Below, piece by piece: positions 17,944 to 27,538 of a stretch of 64,000 bases of DNA. Origin of the DNA: Acinetobacter parvus DSM 16617 = CIP 108168 (GTDB lineage Bacteria; Pseudomonadota; Gammaproteobacteria; Pseudomonadales; Moraxellaceae); assembly GCF_000368025.1 (NCBI RefSeq), contig NZ_KB849212.1, forward strand, positions 1,396,435-1,460,434. Direction: 5' to 3'. The position numbers were made by a program, and so were the translations under genes. Every line of letters begins with the position of its first letter. The stretch's first letter is position 1. A model generated the notes under the pieces. It was given only the letters and a program-made list of their open reading frames with translations, searched no databases and was not told the origin of the DNA.

Positions 17944-19164
17944 TTAAGCACGATTTAAATCTTTATCATGCATACCCAATAAGTACAAAACACCATCTAA
18001 ACCAACACTTGAAATTGCCTGATTGGCATTTTGACGAACCAATGGTTTTGCGCGATACGCCACACCTAAGCCTGCAATAGACAGCATTGGCAAATCATTT
18101 GCCCCATCGCCTACCGCCATCGCTTGCTCTAGTGATATACCCATTTTATCGGCAAGTTGACGCAGTAATTCAGCTTTTCGTGCGCCATCGACAATCGCAC
18201 CTTTAACCTCACCAGTGACTAAACCATCCCGTACATCCAGAATATTGGCATGCACTTCATCAATCCCAAGTTTCGCTTGTAAATATTCGGCAAAATACTG
18301 AAATCCACCCGACAAAATAGCGGTTTTGTAGCCTAATGCTTTCAGGGTTGAAATCAGACGCTCTGCGCCTTCGGTCACAGTTAAACGTTCTGCAATTTTT
18401 GGTAGAACCGAAGCATCCAGACCTTTTAACAAGGCAACACGGGCGCGGAAACTTTGCTGAAAATCCAGCTCCCCCTGCATGGCTCGCTCAGTAATTTCAG
18501 CTACCTGAGCACCCACACCCGCCTCCAGCGCCAACTCATCAATCACTTCCTGCTCAATCAGGGTTGAATCCATATCGAAGCAAACCAGACGACGGTTACG
18601 GCGATAGGCATTGTCTTCCTGTACCGCAACATCAATATTCAGCTCACCTGACAAACTCAAACATGCAGCTCGCATCGCTTGTGCATCCAACATTTGTCCA
18701 CTTAAACCAAACTGGACACAGGCACGGCGTGGAAATGGGCTATCGGTTTGCAAATCCAACCGACCCGACAAACGTGTCACCGTTTCAATATTAAAGCCCT
18801 GACTCGACACAATTTTGGTCACTGCCTGCAAATGTGCCGCCGTGAGTTCTGGGGCAAGCGCAGTCACGATATAGCGGGTCCGTCCACCCTCACTCACCCA
18901 TTGCTCATATTCTGCGTTAGAGATTGGTTTAAATCGCACAGTTAAGCCAATATCATGTGCTAAAATCAGGATCTCTTTCATTGCCAATGCGGTTGCAGTC
19001 TCATTATCCGATGCCACAACAATCCCAAGGGTGAGTTGATTATGGATAACAGCCTGACCCACATCGAGTATTTGCAAAGAATGTACGGAGAGCACCTGCA
19101 TTAATCGAGTAAACTGATTCGGTTGATCTGGTCCTAAAAAGGATATAAGAATGATTTCTCGCAT
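17944..19164 (-). CDS. serB: Phosphoserine phosphatase
   Basis: A 406-aa enzyme for the last step of serine synthesis. Two ACT-like regulatory modules fill the first half (REIILISFLGPDQPNQFTRLM, then RYIVTALAPELTAAHL). The HAD domain follows, with the nucleophile in VCFDMDSTLIEQEVIDELA near residue 195, ILSGGFQYF near 285 and VGDGANDLPML near 355. This long, ACT-bearing form is usual in this group. I chose ATG 19164 (MREIILI); ATG 19209 is an upstream alternative. It is divergent from the Smp-like gene, as in E. coli. Confidence 0.93.
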   Translation of the reverse strand: MREIILISFLGPDQPNQFTRLMQVLSVHSLQILDVGQAVIHNQLTLGIVVASDNETATALAMKEILILAHDIGLTVRFKPISNAEYEQWVSEGGRTRYIVTALAPELTAAHLQAVTKIVSSQGFNIETVTRLSGRLDLQTDSPFPRRACVQFGLSGQMLDAQAMRAACLSLSGELNIDVAVQEDNAYRRNRRLVCFDMDSTLIEQEVIDELALEAGVGAQVAEITERAMQGELDFQQSFRARVALLKGLDASVLPKIAERLTVTEGAERLISTLKALGYKTAILSGGFQYFAEYLQAKLGIDEVHANILDVRDGLVTGEVKGAIVDGARKAELLRQLADKMGISLEQAMAVGDGANDLPMLSIAGLGVAYRAKPLVRQNANQAISSVGLDGVLYLLGMHDKDLNRA

Positions 19165-19261
19165 GAATTGACTCGTGGTTGAGCGACAACTATTGTATGT
19201 AAGAATCATAACATAACCTGACCTGAATCTATTTGACTCTTATTTATCTTGGAAGTTTAAC

Positions 19262-20554
19262 TTGAATGCGCCACGCCAAGGGCTATTTGCTAGCCTGCTG
19301 ATCGTAAGTTTTGCACTGCATACCTTTTTACTGGTGATTGCAACGACACATCAACTCAATGAAAACCGCGCCAGTCAGGGACAACTGATGACCAGTCAGC
19401 TTGTGGCAGATAGCCTTTCAGAACTGGAACCCGCCAACACGGTCTCATTGGCACTGGTGGCCAACCGTTATGCAACCAACCCAAGTGTCGCATCCATTCG
19501 TATCCTCGATGCCAATAAACAGGTGCTTGCAACCAGTGGTATGGCCAAAACCCGTCAGGGTGAAGTCTTTGTGCGTGATGCCCTACAAAATGAAAAGAAA
19601 GTAGGAACGGTCGAAATCACCTTGATCCAGCCAAGTATTGGTGAAATCTTACGCACACAATGGCTGGCGATTTTAGCATCATTGTTTATCCACTTCCTGA
19701 TTTGGCTGGCTTACCGTGCCATTGCCCGTCCAACACGCAGTGAATATTTAGCCCGTATCAATCAGGAAAATCATCTTAAACATGAGATTCAGCGTTTAAC
19801 TCAGGCATTGGTACTGGAAAAACAGAATACCGTGACGCTGGTCGCACAAGCCCAGCAGCAGGCGAAAGCCCAGCCAAAACCACGCACTGAGAAGAAGCCA
19901 GCCGAACAAACCCAGCTTGACCACGCAACGCTGGCGCTGAATATCCAGTTTTATGATCCAAAGCAGTTGTTAAGCAGTGTAAACCAGTCAGTCTCTGTTC
20001 CCTACTTCAAGCTTTGCCAGTTATTTTTAGATAAAAGTATTGATCTGTGTAGTAGACATTATCAAATGGATGCCTCACATATTCATGTGGTACAGCAATT
20101 TAATGCCGAGGGTGCCACATTATCAACCACACTGGAAAAGCCACATGCGCTTGAATGCCTGATGATGGTGGGTGCAGTGTTCCAGTTGCTGGCAGAGGTG
20201 CTGTACAAGCGATACCGTGAAGATAAACGCTTTGCACTACAGACCCGTGGCGCGGTGGCAAGTGCGGTGGATGCGATGCAACTGGACGCAATTGAGGCAT
20301 CGAAACGCCTTACCCAGCATTTGCATGCAAAAGAGGCCGCTTTGCATCTAAGCCACGACCAGCTTAAAGCCATTCAAAACAGTTATGAACTGGTTGCCAT
20401 GCCAAATCCAAGCAATATCATGACCCGCCATGCCTTTATGATTAATGGCATGAATGAGCAGTGTGCGACTTTGGCACAGAATCTTCGCACTGAAATCCTG
20501 ATGGGCAAGAAAGCAAAAGTTTCAAGTGAATCTTCTGATATTCCAGCGTCATAA
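19262..20554 (+). CDS. Smp-like inner-membrane protein (SMP_2 family)
   Basis: A 430-aa protein. A first membrane span lies at residues 8-27 and a second near 128-150, enclosing a roughly 100-residue periplasmic domain. A coiled-coil segment follows (NQENHLKHEIQRLTQALVLEKQ), then a lysine/glutamine/proline linker and a cytoplasmic helical C-terminal domain. The topology and the head-to-head placement with serB match E. coli Smp (YtjB). The function is unknown. The start is TTG 19262 with GGAAG just upstream. Confidence 0.72.
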   Translation: MNAPRQGLFASLLIVSFALHTFLLVIATTHQLNENRASQGQLMTSQLVADSLSELEPANTVSLALVANRYATNPSVASIRILDANKQVLATSGMAKTRQGEVFVRDALQNEKKVGTVEITLIQPSIGEILRTQWLAILASLFIHFLIWLAYRAIARPTRSEYLARINQENHLKHEIQRLTQALVLEKQNTVTLVAQAQQQAKAQPKPRTEKKPAEQTQLDHATLALNIQFYDPKQLLSSVNQSVSVPYFKLCQLFLDKSIDLCSRHYQMDASHIHVVQQFNAEGATLSTTLEKPHALECLMMVGAVFQLLAEVLYKRYREDKRFALQTRGAVASAVDAMQLDAIEASKRLTQHLHAKEAALHLSHDQLKAIQNSYELVAMPNPSNIMTRHAFMINGMNEQCATLAQNLRTEILMGKKAKVSSESSDIPAS

Positions 20555-20713
20555 TCCATTATCATCTGTTTCCTGATTACCCTGATCGCTTTTCTAAGGC
20601 ATTAGGCTTTTTAATTGATCAAGAAGCACAGGCGAAATTTGTTAAAATGCGGTAAACTATGCGTGGTTTATCGAATATGAGTGCCTTGAAAGGCAATAAA
20701 AAGGTGAAAGCGA

Positions 20714-21835
20714 ATGCCGCTGAGTCGTGTTGAAGAGCTTGTCGCAGATATTCGTGCAGGCAAAATGGTCATCCTGATGGATGATGAAGATCGTGAAAAT
20801 GAAGGTGACTTAGTCATCGCTGCAACACATGTGCGCCCTGAAGATATTAACTTCATGATTACCCATGCACGCGGTTTGGTCTGCCTCACACTCAGCCGCG
20901 AACGTTGTAAACAACTGAATCTTCCGTTGATGGTTGACCAGAACGGCGCACAGCACGCGACCAACTTCACCCTCTCAATCGAAGCAGCTGAAGGCATCAG
21001 CACAGGCATTTCCGCTGCTGAGCGCGCGCATACCATCCGTACCGCGGTTGCGGCACATGCCAAGCCAAGCGATATCGTTCAGCCAGGCCATATTTTCCCA
21101 TTAATGGCACAGCCAGGTGGCGTACTGCACCGTGCAGGCCATACTGAAGCAGGTTGCGACTTAACCCGTCTGGCGGGTCTTGAGCCAGCGTCCGTGATCT
21201 GTGAAATCATTAATGATGACGGCACTATGGCGCGTCGCCCTGATTTAGAAGTATTTGCAGAGAAACATGGCTTAAAAATCGGTACGATTGCGGATCTGAT
21301 TCATTACCGTATGACCAATGAACAAACGGTTGAGCGTTTGTCGCAAGAAACCATTCAGACTGCATATGGTGCGTTTGAACTGTATAAATACCGTGAAATC
21401 GGTAATCCAGATATTCATCTGGCGTTGGTGAAAGGTGAACCAAAACAAGGGGTCACTACAGTTCGTGTGCATGGTTTCAACCCTGTACGTGACTTGCTAA
21501 AACTCAATAAAGCAGATGGCTCCACTGCATGGAGTCTGGACCTCGCACTGAGAACCATATCAGAGAGCGACCGTGGAGTGCTGGTATGGATTGGACAGGA
21601 CCATCTGGAAGATCTCGGTCATGCAATTCATCACCTGAATCAACCAATGCCTTTGAAATCCAATGCCGCCCTCTCCCAGCAATATCAGACCATTGGTGTC
21701 GGTGCACAGATTTTACGTGATCTGGGTGTTGAGAAAATGAAACTGTTGAGTTCACCACTTCGTTTCAATGCACTATCAGGATTTAATTTAGAGGTAGTGG
21801 AATACATCACTGCCGATCAAGTCACAGCAAAATAA
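20714..21835 (+). CDS. ribB: 3,4-dihydroxy-2-butanone-4-phosphate synthase with a degenerate RibA-like domain
   Basis: A 373-aa two-domain protein. The N-terminal domain (1-200) is active RibB: DDEDRENEGDL near residue 23 and HTEAGCDLTRLAGL near 142 are catalytic motifs. It makes the four-carbon riboflavin precursor from ribulose-5-phosphate. The C-terminal half is related to GTP cyclohydrolase II, but the zinc-cysteine signature (C-x2-GD...RCDCG) is absent; TVRVHGFNPVRDLLKL stands in its place. GTP cyclohydrolase must be supplied elsewhere. AAGGTG precedes the ATG. It leads the operon ribB-ribH-nusB-thiL-pgpA. I found no FMN-riboswitch signature in the 159-bp leader. Confidence 0.92.
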   Translation: MPLSRVEELVADIRAGKMVILMDDEDRENEGDLVIAATHVRPEDINFMITHARGLVCLTLSRERCKQLNLPLMVDQNGAQHATNFTLSIEAAEGISTGISAAERAHTIRTAVAAHAKPSDIVQPGHIFPLMAQPGGVLHRAGHTEAGCDLTRLAGLEPASVICEIINDDGTMARRPDLEVFAEKHGLKIGTIADLIHYRMTNEQTVERLSQETIQTAYGAFELYKYREIGNPDIHLALVKGEPKQGVTTVRVHGFNPVRDLLKLNKADGSTAWSLDLALRTISESDRGVLVWIGQDHLEDLGHAIHHLNQPMPLKSNAALSQQYQTIGVGAQILRDLGVEKMKLLSSPLRFNALSGFNLEVVEYITADQVTAK

Positions 21836-21846
21836 TCGAGGTTGTT

Positions 21847-22317
21847 ATGGCAATTCGCCGAATTGAAGGTTTATTACATCTCGCAAGCGAAGGTCGTTAT
21901 GCGATCTTGGTTGGTCGTTTCAACAGCTTCGTGGTTGAACATTTACTGGAAGGTGCGATTGACACCTTAAAACGTCACGGCGTTGCAGAAGATGCGATCA
22001 CCGTGATTCATGCACCAGGTGCGTGGGAACTGCCAATCGTTGCGAAAAAGCTAGCTGCCTCAAACAAGTTTGATGCCATCATTGCCTTGGGCGCAGTGAT
22101 TCGTGGTAGCACACCACACTTTGACTTCGTTGCGGGTGAATGTGCCAAAGGTCTAGGTGTGGTTGCACTTGAAAGCACTATGCCTGTAATCAATGGTGTG
22201 TTGACAACAGACAGCATTGAGCAGGCAATTGAACGTTCTGGTACGAAAGCAGGAAACAAGGGTAGCGAAGCTGCATTGACTGCAATCGAAATGGTTAACT
22301 TATTAAAGGCAATTTAA
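21847..22317 (+). CDS. ribH: 6,7-dimethyl-8-ribityllumazine synthase
   Basis: A 156-aa lumazine synthase for the penultimate step of riboflavin synthesis. It has the substrate-site motifs GRFNSFVVEHLLEGA near residue 23, HAPGAWELPIVAKKL near 57, and GAVIRGSTPHFDFVAGE near 80. The length is typical of the subunits that form pentamers or capsids. It starts 11 bp after ribB and ends 3 bp before nusB. Confidence 0.95.
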   Translation: MAIRRIEGLLHLASEGRYAILVGRFNSFVVEHLLEGAIDTLKRHGVAEDAITVIHAPGAWELPIVAKKLAASNKFDAIIALGAVIRGSTPHFDFVAGECAKGLGVVALESTMPVINGVLTTDSIEQAIERSGTKAGNKGSEAALTAIEMVNLLKAI

Positions 22318-22320
22318 AGC

Positions 22321-22770
22321 ATGTCGCAAACACTTCAGGCCGCTTATGCAGCGAAACGCAAAGCACGTCGTTTTGCTGTACAAGGGATTTATGAATGGCA
22401 AATGAGTCAGAACCCTGTCCATGAAATTGAGGCACGCACCCGTGTTGAAAATGCCATGCACAAGGTTGACCTTAACTATTACCATGAATTGCTCACTCAA
22501 GTGGTTGCCCAACATGACGCTCTGGATGAGTTACTCATCCCTGTACTTGATCGTGAGTTAAATGCCCTCGATGGTGTAGAGCTTGCCACTTTACGACTTG
22601 GTGCTTATGAATTACGAGATCATCTCGAAGTTCCATACCGCGTTGTACTTGATGAAGCAATTGAGCTAGCAAAACACTTTGGTGGTGCGGACAGCCATAA
22701 ATACATCAATGGTGTACTGGACCGTCTTTCTTCAAAGCTTCGTGAAGCTGAAAAACAGCAAGCTAAATAA
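22321..22770 (+). CDS. nusB: Transcription antitermination factor NusB
   Basis: A 149-aa all-helical protein that binds BoxA RNA with NusE and supports rRNA antitermination. Signature parts are RRFAVQGIYEWQMSQ near residue 16 and LRLGAYELRDHLEVPYRVVLDEAIELAKHFGG near 92, with SHKYINGVLDRL after it. Placement right after ribH is conserved in many proteobacteria. Confidence 0.95.
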   Translation: MSQTLQAAYAAKRKARRFAVQGIYEWQMSQNPVHEIEARTRVENAMHKVDLNYYHELLTQVVAQHDALDELLIPVLDRELNALDGVELATLRLGAYELRDHLEVPYRVVLDEAIELAKHFGGADSHKYINGVLDRLSSKLREAEKQQAK

Positions 22771-22782
22771 CAGGCTTGTGTC

Positions 22783-23700
22783 ATGGCTGAGTTTTCAATT
22801 ATTGATCAATACTTTAAACGTGCATCAAAATCCGATGTCAGTTTAGGAATTGGTGATGACTCAGCCATTGTGACTCCTGCTCCCTCACAGCAACTGGTGA
22901 TCTGTACCGATATACTGGTTGCTGGTCGTCATTTTCCATTAGATACCACAGCCCATGCAATTGGCTGGAAAAGTGTCGCGGTCAATTTATCTGATCTCGC
23001 CGCCATGGGTGCAAAACCGCATAGTATTTTACTGGCATTAAGCCTACCAACAGTTGATCATGGCTGGCTGGCTGGCTTTAGTCAGGGCTTGTTCGATTGC
23101 TGCGATCAATTTGGTGTCAGCCTGATTGGTGGTGATACCACACAGAATTCCCAACTGACCATCACGGTCACGGCACTGGGCTGGATTGAACACGGTCAGG
23201 CCATTACCCGATCAAGTGCACAAGTAGGTGACTACATTTGTGTCAGTGGTCAGGTTGGTGATGCCGCATTTGGATTAAAACATCCTGGTCATGCCCTACA
23301 GCAACGACTGGACTACCCAACGCCACGTTGTAATTTAGGGCAGCAGCTCAAAGGTCTGGCCTCCAGTATGATTGATGTTTCGGACGGATTGGCGCAGGAC
23401 TTGGGACATATTCTGAAAGCGTCCAATGTCGGTGCAAAACTACAACTTGATCAGCTTCCGATTGATGAATCACTCAAAAAGCTGGAAAAACAGCAGGCAT
23501 GGCACTACGCCCTTGCAGGTGGTGACGATTATGAGCTGTGCTTTACAATATCACCGCAAAATTTTGAAAAACTACTTCGACAACAATTAGATGTTCCGCT
23601 TACAATAATTGGTAAAATCACCCAACAAACTGGATTGTCATTTGTGTATATGGGCGAAAATCACCCATTAGCTGTTCAGGGATATCAACACTTTGCATAA
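22783..23700 (+). CDS. thiL: Thiamine-monophosphate kinase
   Basis: A 305-aa kinase that turns thiamine phosphate into the active diphosphate. Family motifs: LGIGDDSAIV near residue 20, VAVNLSDLAAMGAKP near 66, LIGGDTTQ near 116, MIDVSDGLAQDLGHIL near 197 and ALAGGDDYELCF near 243. It follows nusB by 12 bp and overlaps the start of pgpA by 8 bp. Confidence 0.95.
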   Translation: MAEFSIIDQYFKRASKSDVSLGIGDDSAIVTPAPSQQLVICTDILVAGRHFPLDTTAHAIGWKSVAVNLSDLAAMGAKPHSILLALSLPTVDHGWLAGFSQGLFDCCDQFGVSLIGGDTTQNSQLTITVTALGWIEHGQAITRSSAQVGDYICVSGQVGDAAFGLKHPGHALQQRLDYPTPRCNLGQQLKGLASSMIDVSDGLAQDLGHILKASNVGAKLQLDQLPIDESLKKLEKQQAWHYALAGGDDYELCFTISPQNFEKLLRQQLDVPLTIIGKITQQTGLSFVYMGENHPLAVQGYQHFA

Positions 23701-24199
23701 GCCACCGATTCACTTTAAACAAATGAGCTGGTTCAACCGTTGCATCGTTTTTTGCGGTGTCGGTTTCGGTTCTGGTTTAGCACCCAAGGCACCTGGAACA
23801 TTTGGTTCAGCCTTTGCCCTGCTGTTTGTACCATTGTGGCTACAATTGGGTTTGTATGGCAGCTTGATTGCCATCCTGATCATGTCAGTTGTGGGCATTT
23901 ATATCTGCGGACAAACCGCCAAAGTCCTCAATGTGCATGATGACGGACGTATTGTCTGGGATGAGTTCGCAGGACAGTCCATTACTTTCCTGCCTTTGCT
24001 TTATTTACAGCAAATGAATGGGTTGTGGGTCATTGCTGGATTTGTATTATTCCGTATATTTGATGTCTGGAAACCATTTCCGATTAGTTGGGCAGACCAA
24101 AAAGTTACTGGTGGTCTAGGGATTATGCTTGATGACATCATTGCAGGTCTTTGGGCTGCGCTTTGTATTTTTATGATTCATTTTTATTTTTTGACTTAA
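23693..24199 (+). CDS. pgpA: Phosphatidylglycerophosphatase A
   Basis: A 168-aa inner-membrane enzyme that removes phosphate from phosphatidylglycerophosphate. It has the conserved GFGSGLAPKAPGTFGS segment near residue 24, IVWDEFAGQ near 85, and FRIFDVWKPFPI near 122, with four hydrophobic spans. The longest start is TTG 23693, inside thiL; ATG 23723 (MSWFNRC) is an alternative. Translational coupling to thiL is likely. Confidence 0.92.
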   Translation: MHKPPIHFKQMSWFNRCIVFCGVGFGSGLAPKAPGTFGSAFALLFVPLWLQLGLYGSLIAILIMSVVGIYICGQTAKVLNVHDDGRIVWDEFAGQSITFLPLLYLQQMNGLWVIAGFVLFRIFDVWKPFPISWADQKVTGGLGIMLDDIIAGLWAALCIFMIHFYFLT

Positions 24200-24221
24200 A
24201 CCATTGATATTAGGGTTAGTT

Positions 24222-25586
24222 ATGTCAACAACTGTTATTATTCTTGCCGCAGGGAAAGGATCGCGAATGCGTTCACAAATACCAAAAGTACTACAACCCC
24301 TTGCAGGTCGACCACTTTTAGGACATGTGATTCAAACCGCAAAAAAATTGCATGCTGAAAACATTATTACCATTTATGGACATGGCGGTGAGCTGGTTAA
24401 GCAAAGTTTTGCTAATCAAGCCATTGAATGGGTTGAACAAGCTGAGCAATTGGGAACAGGCCATGCAGTGCAAATGACTCTGCCTGTCCTGCCACAGCAT
24501 GGAATTTCCCTAATTCTATATGGTGATGTCCCACTGGTTCGTCAAAGTACCCTTGAGCAGCTGCTTGAAGCCTCAAGTGAGTCTGGCATTGGCATGATCA
24601 CACTAAACGTTGAAAATCCAACAGGCTATGGCCGTATCGTTCGCCAAGCGGGCAAAATTCAAGCCATTGTCGAGCATAAAGATGCCAATGACGAGCAACG
24701 TCAAATTCAGGAAATTAATACTGGTATTTACTGTGTCAGCAATGCCAAGCTACATCAATGGTTACCAAAACTTTCCAATAATAATGCACAGGGCGAATAT
24801 TACCTGACTGATATTGTGGCGATGGCCGTTGCTGATGGCCTGGAAATCGCCTCAATTCAACCTGAACTGGCTTTCGAGGTTGAAGGAGTGAATGACCGTT
24901 TACAGCTTGCAACCCTGGAACGTCAATTCCAGCAGCAACAGGCCAAAGAACTGATGCAGCAAGGGGTGCATTTAATTGATCCAAATCGTTTTGACCTGCG
25001 TGGAACTGTGAAATGTGGTCAAGATGTACAAATTGATGTCAATGTCATTATTGAAGGTGATTGCGAACTAGGTGACAACGTTCAACTTGGCACAGGCTGT
25101 ATTTTAAAAAATACCCGTATTGCCGCAGGTACCAAAGTTCAGGCCTATAGCATTTTTGAAAATGCGGTTGTGGGTGAAAATACCCAGATTGGGCCTTTTG
25201 CCCGTTTACGTCCTGGCACAAATCTGGCCAATGATGTGCATATTGGCAACTTCGTCGAAGTTAAAAATTCAAATATTGGACTCGGTTCTAAAGCCAATCA
25301 CTTTACTTATCTGGGTGATGCTGACATCGGTGCGGATTGTAATATTGGTGCAGGGACAATCACTTGTAATTATGATGGCGCAAATAAACATCGTACTGTT
25401 ATTGAAGACAATGTATTTATTGGTACCAATAACTCATTGGTTGCACCAATTAAAATTGCTCAAGGTGCAACCACAGGTGCAGGCTCAACCTTAACTCGAA
25501 ATGTGGCTGAGCATAGTTTAGCTGTCGAACGATCTAAACAGTTTGAGAAAGCAAATTATCAACGTCCCCAAAAGCTGAAAAAATAA
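24222..25586 (+). CDS. glmU: Bifunctional UDP-GlcNAc pyrophosphorylase / GlcN-1-P acetyltransferase
   Basis: A 454-aa enzyme making UDP-GlcNAc for peptidoglycan and LPS. The N-terminal uridyltransferase domain has ILAAGKGSRMRSQIPKVLQPLAG at residues 7-29 and LYGDVPLV near 103. The C-terminal half is a left-handed beta-helix of hexapeptide repeats, with GNFVEVKNS, FTYLGDADIG and GAGTITCNYDG. I chose ATG 24222 because AGGG at 24212 precedes it and it gives the family N-terminus; a TTG at 24204 is less likely. It is followed by glmS after 12 bp, so two successive pathway enzymes are linked. Confidence 0.95.
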   Translation: MSTTVIILAAGKGSRMRSQIPKVLQPLAGRPLLGHVIQTAKKLHAENIITIYGHGGELVKQSFANQAIEWVEQAEQLGTGHAVQMTLPVLPQHGISLILYGDVPLVRQSTLEQLLEASSESGIGMITLNVENPTGYGRIVRQAGKIQAIVEHKDANDEQRQIQEINTGIYCVSNAKLHQWLPKLSNNNAQGEYYLTDIVAMAVADGLEIASIQPELAFEVEGVNDRLQLATLERQFQQQQAKELMQQGVHLIDPNRFDLRGTVKCGQDVQIDVNVIIEGDCELGDNVQLGTGCILKNTRIAAGTKVQAYSIFENAVVGENTQIGPFARLRPGTNLANDVHIGNFVEVKNSNIGLGSKANHFTYLGDADIGADCNIGAGTITCNYDGANKHRTVIEDNVFIGTNNSLVAPIKIAQGATTGAGSTLTRNVAEHSLAVERSKQFEKANYQRPQKLKK

Positions 25587-25598
25587 GAGGATAAAATT

Positions 25599-27437
25599 AT
25601 GTGTGGTATTGTTGGTGGCGTTGCTGAACGATGTGTAACTGATATTCTGATTGAAGGATTAAAACGTCTTGAATATCGCGGTTATGACTCTGCGGGTTTA
25701 GCGTTATTGAATAATCAACAAATCTTACGCGAACGTCGTGTAGGTAAAGTTGCAAATTTAGCTGAAGCAGTATCTGAGCAGCATTTGACTGGTCATGTAG
25801 GTATTGCACATACCCGTTGGGCAACCCATGGTAAACCGACTGAAGATAATGCTCATCCACATGTTTCAGGTGATGTGGCTGTTGTACACAATGGTATTAT
25901 TGAAAATTATCAGGAACTCAAAGAAGAATTACAGGCTTTGGGCTATATCTTTACGTCCCAGACCGATACCGAAGTGGTTGCACATTTAGTGCATGATGCA
26001 CTTAAGCAAACCGATAGTTTACTTGAAGCCGTACAGAATATTGTTCCTCGCCTTAAAGGTGCCTATGCACTGGGGGTTATTCATACGGGTCATACCGATG
26101 AGTTGATCACTGTACGGGAGGGTTCCCCTCTGGTGATCGGAGTCGGGATTGGTGAAAACTTTATTAGTTCTGATCAATTGGCTTTATTGCCTGTAACCAA
26201 TCGTTTTGTTTATCTGGAAGAAGGCGACATTGCCCGTTTAACCCGTACCAGTATTGAAGTGTTTGTCAATGGTGAACTGGTCGAACGTCCTGTCAAAGAA
26301 CTGGATGCCACGATTAGCAATGCGTCTAAAGGTGAATATAAGCATTATATGCTCAAGGAAATCTATGAGCAGCCAGAAGCAATTCAACAAACGATTTCCC
26401 AGGCATTGAATGGTAATACGTTACGTGACGATTTCCTTAATCATGCCAATGCGGATTTTGACAAAATCCAGCAGGTACAAATCATTGCCTGTGGCACCAG
26501 TTATCATGCGGGCATGATTGCCAAGTACTGGTTTGAACAGTTGATCGGTGTACCTTGCCAGGTCGAGATCGCCAGTGAATTCCGTTACCGCACGCCAGTG
26601 ATTGTGGCCAATACACTGTATATCTGTGTTTCCCAGTCTGGTGAAACAGCAGATACACTGGCAGCGTTACGTGAAACACAAAAACGCGCCAAGGTACAAA
26701 ACCTTGACATCACCACCATGACAATCTGTAACGTTGCCACCTCATCGATGGTGCGCGAAACCAATCATCATTTATTGACACTGGCTGGTCCTGAAATCGG
26801 GGTTGCTTCAACAAAAGCATTTACCACACAGCTTGCCGCATTAATGTTGCTCATTCTCAAAATTGGTCAAGTCAAACAGCAGCTTGCGACAGATCAGTTG
26901 AATGAGATTGTGGAAGCATTATGGCATTGTCCAAAAGTGATTCTGGATACTTTGCAGCATAATACTGAGATTTTGCGTCTCTCGACCCTCTTTGTTGAGA
27001 AAAACCATTGCCTTTTCCTGGGACGTGGCACACATTTCCCAATCGCGCTGGAAGGTGCATTGAAATTGAAAGAAATTTCATATATTCATGCCGAAGGTTA
27101 TGCAGCAGGCGAACTGAAACATGGCCCATTGGCTCTAGTCGATAATGAAATGCCTGTGGTGATCCTAGCTCCTCAGGATGAGATGTTGGATAAACTCAAG
27201 TCGAACATGGAAGAAGTTCAGGCTCGTGGCGGTGAGCTGTTTGTATTTGCTGACCAAGACAGTGGTATTCACGGTAAAGACCGTCAGCATGTGGTTCACA
27301 TTCCATCTGTCAATGAATGGCTGGCGCCAATTGTTTACAGTATCCCTGTGCAGCTACTTTCTTACCATGTTGCGGTATTACGCGGAACTGATGTGGATCA
27401 GCCACGTAATTTAGCGAAGAGTGTGACTGTAGAATAA
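25599..27437 (+). CDS. glmS: Glutamine-fructose-6-phosphate aminotransferase (carries the Tn7 target)
   Basis: A 612-aa enzyme that makes glucosamine-6-phosphate. The mature N-terminal nucleophile is Cys2 in MCGIVGG. The glutaminase domain runs to about residue 240 (AHTRWATHG, AVVHNGIIENY), and two SIS sugar-isomerase domains follow (CGTSYHAG, SQSGETADTLAALR, GRGTHFPIALEGALKLKEISYIHAEGYAAGELKHGP). It ends LAKSVTVE. In Tn7, the last ~36 bp of glmS are the TnsD recognition site attTn7; here a Tn7 relative begins 26 bp after the stop. The ribosome site AGAGGA is good. Confidence 0.96.
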   Translation: MCGIVGGVAERCVTDILIEGLKRLEYRGYDSAGLALLNNQQILRERRVGKVANLAEAVSEQHLTGHVGIAHTRWATHGKPTEDNAHPHVSGDVAVVHNGIIENYQELKEELQALGYIFTSQTDTEVVAHLVHDALKQTDSLLEAVQNIVPRLKGAYALGVIHTGHTDELITVREGSPLVIGVGIGENFISSDQLALLPVTNRFVYLEEGDIARLTRTSIEVFVNGELVERPVKELDATISNASKGEYKHYMLKEIYEQPEAIQQTISQALNGNTLRDDFLNHANADFDKIQQVQIIACGTSYHAGMIAKYWFEQLIGVPCQVEIASEFRYRTPVIVANTLYICVSQSGETADTLAALRETQKRAKVQNLDITTMTICNVATSSMVRETNHHLLTLAGPEIGVASTKAFTTQLAALMLLILKIGQVKQQLATDQLNEIVEALWHCPKVILDTLQHNTEILRLSTLFVEKNHCLFLGRGTHFPIALEGALKLKEISYIHAEGYAAGELKHGPLALVDNEMPVVILAPQDEMLDKLKSNMEEVQARGGELFVFADQDSGIHGKDRQHVVHIPSVNEWLAPIVYSIPVQLLSYHVAVLRGTDVDQPRNLAKSVTVE

Positions 27438-27446
27438 AATGATAAA

Positions 27447-27462
27447 GTAGAAGGAAGGTTCG
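27447..27462 (+). terminator. Left half of the split glmS terminator hairpin
   Basis: GTAGAAGGAAGG plus the loop TTCG. The complementary arm CCTTTCTTCTAC is now at 40931-40942, beyond the transposon. With one copy of the GTTCG duplication removed, the two rejoin into a 12-bp stem (one G-U pair) with a UUCG loop. Confidence 0.8.
27458..27462 (+). repeat. 5-bp target-site duplication, glmS side
   Basis: GTTCG, identical to 40926-40930. Five base pairs is the Tn7 duplication length. Confidence 0.92.
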
Positions 27463-27529
27463 TGTATGAGAGTAATAAAGTTTCATACTAAGTAATAAAG
27501 TCTCATACTGAGTAATAAAGTGTAATACT
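27463..27529 (+). repeat. Transposon R end: three tandem TnsB-binding-like repeats
   Basis: AGTAATAAAGTTTCATACT (27471-27489), with variants at 27491-27509 (TCTCATACT half) and 27511-27529 (TGTAATACT half), spaced exactly 20 bp. The same sequence inverted occurs at the L end. The R end of Tn7 similarly has crowded TnsB sites. Confidence 0.88.
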
Positions 27530-27538
27530 GAATTGCTC

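Noticed and set aside
20555..20713. FMN riboswitch before ribB
   Set aside because: The 159-bp leader lacks the conserved RFN elements and is too short for the usual structure.
27471..27529. Regular 20-bp repeats suggest a short CRISPR array
   Set aside because: The repeats abut with 1-bp gaps and no spacers, recur inverted at the other end of the element, and fit TnsB binding sites. No cas gene is present.
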